Assembly: GCA_041485885.1 (NCBI GenBank)
Contig: JBGPKL010000001.1
Coordinates: forward strand, 124,001-188,000
Direction: 5' to 3'
Length of the DNA: 64,000 nucleotides
Origin: JACQFZ01 sp041485885
GTDB taxonomy: Bacteria; Pseudomonadota; Gammaproteobacteria; Acidiferrobacterales; Sulfurifustaceae
Below are positions 59,430 through 64,000 of the stretch, in pieces (the stretch's first letter is position 1; each line of letters begins with the position of its first letter). Made by a program: the position numbers and the translations under genes. Under the pieces are notes generated by a model, which was not told the origin of the DNA, made no database searches, and worked only from the letters and a program-made list of their open reading frames with translations.

Positions 59430-62339
59430 ATGAAGAGCGATTCGGCAACACCTCCGATCGATTCCCTCAGTGAGGTAGCGGATGACGCGTTGGTCCGTCT
59501 GCCGACCGAGCTGCGTGCCGGTGTGCAAGCGCATTGGTCCGCGATCCGCGCCGCTCTCACAGGGATTCGCGCGGATGAGCGGGCGCGGACGTGGGCCGCG
59601 TCGCTCCCCCGAGTCTTGGCGGGCAGCGACTTCATGGTCCAAGCGCTCGAGCGCGACTCGGCGATTCTCGGCGAGTTGCTGGAAAGCGGAGATTTGTCCC
59701 GGCCGTATTCTGCGGGCGAACTCGCCCCGCACGTCGAACGCGACGTCGCCCGCGCGAGCGATGAAGCGGAGCTCAAGCGCGCGCTGCGCGCGAGGCGTCG
59801 GCGGGAAATGATACGCCTCGCGTGGCGCGATCTCGCCGGTCAGGCGCCGCTTGGCGAGGTGCTCGCGACGCTGTCAGAATTCGCCGACGCTTGCATCGAC
59901 ACGGCGCTTCGGTGGCTCACCACGCGCGCGCACACGCAATACGGTGTTCCGCGTTCATCGGGCGGCGAGACCATCGGGCTTGTCGTATTGGCGCTCGGCA
60001 AGCTCGGCGGAAACGAGCTCAACTTCTCCTCCGACATCGACGTGATCTTCACGTATGCGGAGGAAGGCGATGTGCACGGACCACGGCCGATCAGTCACAC
60101 CGAGTTTTTCCTGCGATTGAGTCAGTCGCTCATTAGCGTGCTCAACGAGTCGACGGCGGACGGATTCGTGTTTCGCGTCGACACGCGACTGCGGCCGTTC
60201 GGCGCCAGTGGCCCGTTAGTGCTGTCCTTCGACGCCATGGAACATTACTACCAAGCGCACGGTCGCGAATGGGAACGTTACGCGTTCGTCAAGACGCGCG
60301 TTTGCGCTGGTAATCGAACCGAGGGCGAAGCGCTCCTCGCACGCCTCAAACCCTTCGTCTACCGGCGCTACCTCGACTACGGCGCGCTCGAGGCGATTCG
60401 CGAGATGAAGGCGATGATCGCCCGCGAGGTCGAGCGCAAATCGATGGCGGACAACATCAAGCTCGGCCCGGGCGGCATTCGCGAGATCGAGTTCATCGCG
60501 CAGGCGCTGCAATTGATCCGCGGCGGACGCGAACCGCGGCTGCAAGAGCGCGCCACGCTCAAGGCGCTTGCGTTACTGGCGCAGGCGCAGCACATCGCGC
60601 CGTCGGGGGCCCAGGAATTGACCGGCGCTTATACTTTTTTGCGCCGTACCGAGCATCGTTTGCAGATGATCGCCGACCAGCAAACGCACGCTTTGCCGCT
60701 GAACCCGCTGGGGCGCGCGCGTCTCGCGGTCGCGATGGGATTTTCCGATTGGGAATCTTACCGAATAGAGCTCGAGCGCCAGCGAAAGATTGTGCAGGCA
60801 CACTTCAGCGAATTGCTCGGGCCCGCCGAAGCGTCGACCGATACTACCGACGTTTTCACGAAGATATGGTCGGGTGGGCTCGATGCGGATCGCGCCGTGA
60901 AGTTTCTGCGCGAAGCGGGCTTTACCGCAGCGCCACAGGTTCACTCGCTGCTCGCCGAGTTGCGCGAAAGCTCGGGATTCCAGGCGCTGTCCGCGGAGGG
61001 CCGAGTGCGCCTCGACCGCCTCGTGCCGCTGCTGTTGCGCGAAACCGCGCGAACGAAAGATCCGAGCGTCACGCTCGCGCGGCTGATTCAGTTGTGCGAA
61101 TCCATCGGCCGGCGCACGGCGTATTTCGCTTTGCTCATCGAGAATCCGACCGCACTTTCGCAGCTCGTCAATCTGGCGGCCGCGAGTCCTTGGATCGCCG
61201 GCTGGATCAGCCGGCATCCGGTGCTCCTCGATGAGCTGCTCGATCCGCGCGAATTGTACGACCTGCCCGACCGTCCCGCGCTGGAAGCGGAGCTGAACGC
61301 GCGGCTCGAATCGCTAGACCCGGATAATCTCGAAGCGCAGATGGAGGCGTTACGCGAATTTCGTCACGCGCACGTATTGCGCGTCGCCGCGGCGGACATC
61401 GGCCCCGGGCTTGCGCCCGATCAAGTCGGCGCGCAGTTGTCCCAGCTCGCGGACGTTCTGCTGTCGGCGTGTCTCGATCTGTCGTACCGCTTGCTCGTTC
61501 AGCGCCACGGCACGCCCGGCGGCGACGCGCGTTGTGCCGAACCCGGCTTCGCCGTGATCGGCTACGGCAAGCTCGGGAGCCTGGAGCTTGGCTACGCGTC
61601 CGATCTCGACATGATCTTTCTTTACGACGAAGTCGAAGGCGGCATGACCAGCGGGCCGCGGACGATACCGAATGAACTTTTCTTCGCGCGCTTGGGGCAG
61701 CGCCTGATCAACCTGCTGACAACACGCACCCCCGCCGGTATTTTGTACGACGTGGACATGCGATTGCGCCCGAGCGGAAACTCGGGCCCGTTGGTGACGA
61801 GCCTCGCCGCGTTCGCCCGCTATCAGCAGGACAAAGCGTGGACCTGGGAGCACCAAGCGTTGGTGCGCGCGCGGCCGATCGCCGGCAAACCGGTCTTGCG
61901 CGATGCTTTTGAACAGACCCGCCGCGCGGTGCTTTGCCGCCCACGCGATCAATCGCTACTGCGCCGCGACGTGCGCGACATGCGCGAGAAGATGGCGGCG
62001 GCGCATACCGGCGAATCGGCCGAGTTTGACGTAAAGCATGACCGCGGCGGTATCGTCGATATAGAATTTATGGTGCAATACTGGGTCTTGGCGCGGGCGC
62101 ATGAGTTTCCGGACATCGCCCGGCCGCGGGATAACATTCATATAGTGGAAGCGCTAGCCGGACGGGGCTTGATTTCCCCCGACTGGGCCGATGTGCTCAC
62201 CAACGCCTACCGCCGCTTTCTTTCCGTAGAGCAACGCCTAAAGTTGATGGAGCGCGGCGCGCGCGTTCCGCGCGCGGAGCTTGGTGGGGAGCCGGAGGCG
62301 GTGTTGAGCATCTGGAACGACGTTTTTTCGGGGGAGTAG
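59430..62339 (+). CDS. glnE: Glutamine synthetase adenylyltransferase / deadenylase
   Basis: Bifunctional 970-residue enzyme that adenylylates and deadenylylates glutamine synthetase in response to nitrogen (PII). Two nucleotidyltransferase halves: the N-terminal one with LALGKLGGNELNFSSDIDVIF near 187-207 and the C-terminal one with YGKLGSLELGYASDLDMIFLYD near 714-735; both G-G/S-x-E...D-x-D catalytic motifs are intact. A linker domain lies between (about 440-600). ATG at 59430; a GTG three codons upstream is possible. ilvE follows after four bases. Confidence 0.97.
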   Translation: MKSDSATPPIDSLSEVADDALVRLPTELRAGVQAHWSAIRAALTGIRADERARTWAASLPRVLAGSDFMVQALERDSAILGELLESGDLSRPYSAGELAPHVERDVARASDEAELKRALRARRRREMIRLAWRDLAGQAPLGEVLATLSEFADACIDTALRWLTTRAHTQYGVPRSSGGETIGLVVLALGKLGGNELNFSSDIDVIFTYAEEGDVHGPRPISHTEFFLRLSQSLISVLNESTADGFVFRVDTRLRPFGASGPLVLSFDAMEHYYQAHGREWERYAFVKTRVCAGNRTEGEALLARLKPFVYRRYLDYGALEAIREMKAMIAREVERKSMADNIKLGPGGIREIEFIAQALQLIRGGREPRLQERATLKALALLAQAQHIAPSGAQELTGAYTFLRRTEHRLQMIADQQTHALPLNPLGRARLAVAMGFSDWESYRIELERQRKIVQAHFSELLGPAEASTDTTDVFTKIWSGGLDADRAVKFLREAGFTAAPQVHSLLAELRESSGFQALSAEGRVRLDRLVPLLLRETARTKDPSVTLARLIQLCESIGRRTAYFALLIENPTALSQLVNLAAASPWIAGWISRHPVLLDELLDPRELYDLPDRPALEAELNARLESLDPDNLEAQMEALREFRHAHVLRVAAADIGPGLAPDQVGAQLSQLADVLLSACLDLSYRLLVQRHGTPGGDARCAEPGFAVIGYGKLGSLELGYASDLDMIFLYDEVEGGMTSGPRTIPNELFFARLGQRLINLLTTRTPAGILYDVDMRLRPSGNSGPLVTSLAAFARYQQDKAWTWEHQALVRARPIAGKPVLRDAFEQTRRAVLCRPRDQSLLRRDVRDMREKMAAAHTGESAEFDVKHDRGGIVDIEFMVQYWVLARAHEFPDIARPRDNIHIVEALAGRGLISPDWADVLTNAYRRFLSVEQRLKLMERGARVPRAELGGEPEAVLSIWNDVFSGE

Positions 62340-62343
62340 ATCG

Positions 62344-63267
62344 ATGTCGATGGCCGATCGTGACGGCGTAATCTGGTATGACGGCAAGCTCGTGCCGTGG
62401 CGCGACGCCACGACGCACGTGCTGACGCATACGCTGCATTATGGAATGGGCGTGTTCGAAGGCGTGCGCGCGTACGAGACGCCGCGCGGCACCGCGGTGT
62501 TTCGCTTGAAAGAGCACACCGATCGTTTATTCAATTCGGCGCGCATCATGAACATGCCGATGCCGTACGATAAAGAAACGATCGACAAAGCGATTTTCAC
62601 CTCGATCCGCGAAAACAAACTCGCCTCCGCGTATATTCGTCCGATGTGCTTCTACGGAGCCGAAGGCATGGGCCTACGCGCCGAAGGCCTCAAGGTTCAC
62701 GTGATCGTCGCCGCGTGGGACTGGGGCAAGTATCTCGGCGAGGACGGCATAAAGAACGGCATCCGCGTGCGCACCTCCTCGTTCAATCGCCACCACGTCA
62801 ACGTTACCATGTGCCGTGCCAAGGCCAATGGCGCCTACATGAATTCGATGCTCGCGCTGCAAGAGGCGCTCGCCACCGGCGCCGACGAGGCGCTGCTCTT
62901 GGATACCGAGGGTTTCGTGTCGGAGGGCAGCGGCGAGAATATTTTCATCGTACGCAACGGCGAGCTCGCCACACCCGATCTCACCTCGGCGCTCGACGGC
63001 ATCACGCGCCAGACGGTGATCGAGCTGGCGCAAGATCTGGGGATCAAGGTGACGGTACGCCGCATTACGCGCGATGAGGTGTATATCGCCGATGAAGCGT
63101 TCTTTACCGGCACCGCCGCTGAAGTCACGCCGATCCGCGAGCTCGATGGCCGCGCCATCGGCAGCGGTTGCCGTGGCCCAATCACCGAGCGGCTGCAGAG
63201 CACGTTTTTCGATCAAGTCTACGGCCGGCGAGATGCACACCCCGACTGGCTGACACCGGTCCGTTGA
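62344..63267 (+). CDS. ilvE: Branched-chain-amino-acid aminotransferase
   Basis: Fold-type IV PLP enzyme for the last step of Leu/Ile/Val synthesis. Blocks: HTLHYGMGVFEGVRAY (about 30-45), RPMCFYGAEGMGL, CRAKANGAYMNSMLAL with the PLP lysine near 160, DTEGFVSEGSGENIFIV (about 184-200) and DEVYIADEAFFTGTAAEVTPI in parts. 307 residues. GGGGGAG at the end of glnE serves as its ribosome-binding site; part of glnE-ilvE-zinc finger operon. Confidence 0.96.
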   Translation: MSMADRDGVIWYDGKLVPWRDATTHVLTHTLHYGMGVFEGVRAYETPRGTAVFRLKEHTDRLFNSARIMNMPMPYDKETIDKAIFTSIRENKLASAYIRPMCFYGAEGMGLRAEGLKVHVIVAAWDWGKYLGEDGIKNGIRVRTSSFNRHHVNVTMCRAKANGAYMNSMLALQEALATGADEALLLDTEGFVSEGSGENIFIVRNGELATPDLTSALDGITRQTVIELAQDLGIKVTVRRITRDEVYIADEAFFTGTAAEVTPIRELDGRAIGSGCRGPITERLQSTFFDQVYGRRDAHPDWLTPVR

Positions 63268-63281
63268 ACGAGAGGAACGCA

Positions 63282-63491
63282 ATGCACCGAACCGAAGGCC
63301 CATCGCTCGACGCCAAGATCGAGCCGAACGCGGAAAACCGCTACGAGATCACGCGCGCCGATTTGCCGCTGCATTGCCCGATGAAGAATATGAGCCTATG
63401 GAATTCTCACCCGCGGGTTTACTTGCCGATCGACGAAACCGGCGAAGAGCAGTGCCCTTACTGCGGTGCGGTCTACGTTCTTAAGGACTAG
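63282..63491 (+). CDS. Zinc-finger (CHCC-type) protein
   Basis: 69 residues with the CHCC metal site: C32 in LHCPMKN, H43 in NSHPRVYLPI, and C58 and C61 in QCPYCGAVYVL. Related in pattern to the small zinc-binding NDUFS6-like proteins of mitochondria. GAGAGGAA precedes the ATG. It follows ilvE by 14 bp, an association I recall in other proteobacteria. Function unknown. Confidence 0.85.
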   Translation: MHRTEGPSLDAKIEPNAENRYEITRADLPLHCPMKNMSLWNSHPRVYLPIDETGEEQCPYCGAVYVLKD

Positions 63492-63594
63492 CCCGCCGGC
63501 ACGAAGCTTGTGATGCGGTCCGCTCTCGCGACGAGAGACTGGTCCGAGCGATCGTTCTGATTCAGTCGCGAGTTTGCCTGGCCGCGTCGGCCGC

Positions 63595-63972
63595 CTACCG
63601 TCGATCCCAATTCTTAAATCGCCGGTGGCAATAGTCGAGCAGCGCCTGGTAATCCGGAAAGAACAGATCGAAGTCGTCCGCACCCGCCGGGCCGTCGAAC
63701 TCGCAGTCGTCGTTCGAATGTTCGCGACATACTTGCGGGCGGCTCGCGTAAATGCCGCAACGGCCGTCCGGCTGCAAGTGCGTGCAACGATTGTTGACGA
63801 GCAGGAACCAGCCGTCCGAATCCTTGTAGACTTGCGTGTTGACGTGCGAAATTTGCCACAGCAGCAGGTCGAAGTCTTCCATCGAGCGAGGCGCGTCGAT
63901 GTGCTGGGTGAAATACGTGCAGCAGGTGGAGCCGCGACAGAAGCTGCATTTATTTTCGGCCGTGAGCTTCAC
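63595..63972 (-). CDS. YkgJ-family cysteine-cluster protein
   Basis: 125 residues with the CxxCxxxCC-type metal-binding start (CSFCRGSTCC) and later single cysteines in NNRCTHLQPDGRCGIYASRPQVCREH, the zinc/iron-cluster pattern of UPF0153/YkgJ. The ligands probably hold an Fe-S cluster or zinc; physiological role unsettled. The gene is convergent to the zinc-finger gene and starts 28 bp before the end of the window, so any partner upstream is not visible. Confidence 0.85.
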   Translation of the reverse strand: MKLTAENKCSFCRGSTCCTYFTQHIDAPRSMEDFDLLLWQISHVNTQVYKDSDGWFLLVNNRCTHLQPDGRCGIYASRPQVCREHSNDDCEFDGPAGADDFDLFFPDYQALLDYCHRRFKNWDRR

Positions 63973-64000
63973 CTCGCCGGCCGGCTTTATGGGTATAACG

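Overview
The window reads as a chromosomal segment of a GC-rich proteobacterium. It is most likely a deep-branching gammaproteobacterium or a relative near the beta/gamma boundary. The clues are a UvrD very close to the Escherichia coli protein, the gene orders rhlB/trxA/rho, dusB-fis-purH and glnE-ilvE, a DUF2782-type gene beside polA, aerobic HemF, AccB/AccC and DsbD. No rRNA, tRNA, CRISPR array, transposase or phage gene was seen. Most of the window is dense housekeeping DNA; positions 1-3.9 kb look accessory.

Layout. 0.2-3.7 kb: a quorum-sensing locus with a LuxR-type receptor facing a leftward set (DUF4902-like gene, luxI, a 4'-phosphopantetheinyl transferase overlapping luxI, and an HTH-only LuxR remnant). 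Two 16-bp lux boxes with identical arms precede the DUF4902-like gene and luxI. 3.9-10 kb: PilZ protein, uvrD, a membrane diguanylate cyclase, an HDAC-family deacetylase, a six-helix membrane protein and a DUF2782-type protein. 10-14.4 kb: polA, cytochrome c4 and a small unknown gene with a consensus sigma-54 promoter and its own terminator. 14.5-18.6 kb: hemH-thiD-thiE-hemL as an overlapping leftward operon, then rubredoxin. 18.7-26.4 kb: a beta-oxidation set, fadE-fadI-fadJ-fadD. 26.4-36 kb: prmB, an MFS carrier, malic enzyme, M48 lipoprotein protease, a secreted nuclease, rpmE, rho, trxA and rhlB. 36-42 kb: methionine salvage (mtnD, mtnB), an NfeD/slipin pair, an acyl-CoA thioesterase and an unusual receiver-TM-OmpA-like protein. 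41.9-48.8 kb: a leftward purine/translation group (dusB-fis-purH-GNAT-purD, purE, tsaC, hemF). 49-55.7 kb: DUF3426 protein, prmA, accC, accB, aroQ, dsbD (with a duplicated alpha domain) and cutA, all leftward. 55.9-58.1 kb: groES-groEL with a textbook CIRCE operator. 58.2-64 kb: small membrane protein, O-methyltransferase, glnE-ilvE-zinc finger protein and a YkgJ-type cysteine-cluster protein.

How it fits together: the fad genes encode activation and the full spiral of fatty-acid degradation, while accB/accC feed synthesis. Haem genes occur at three steps (hemL, hemF, hemH). The lux locus places an AHL synthase, which uses acyl-ACP, in one transcript with a carrier-protein-activating enzyme. 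Three families of short dispersed repeats sit in intergenic DNA, and one supplies the C-terminal codons of dusB.

Limits: function calls are from reading motifs and remembered family features; no search was run. Positions 1-191 and 3665-3948 hold no gene or site that I could support.
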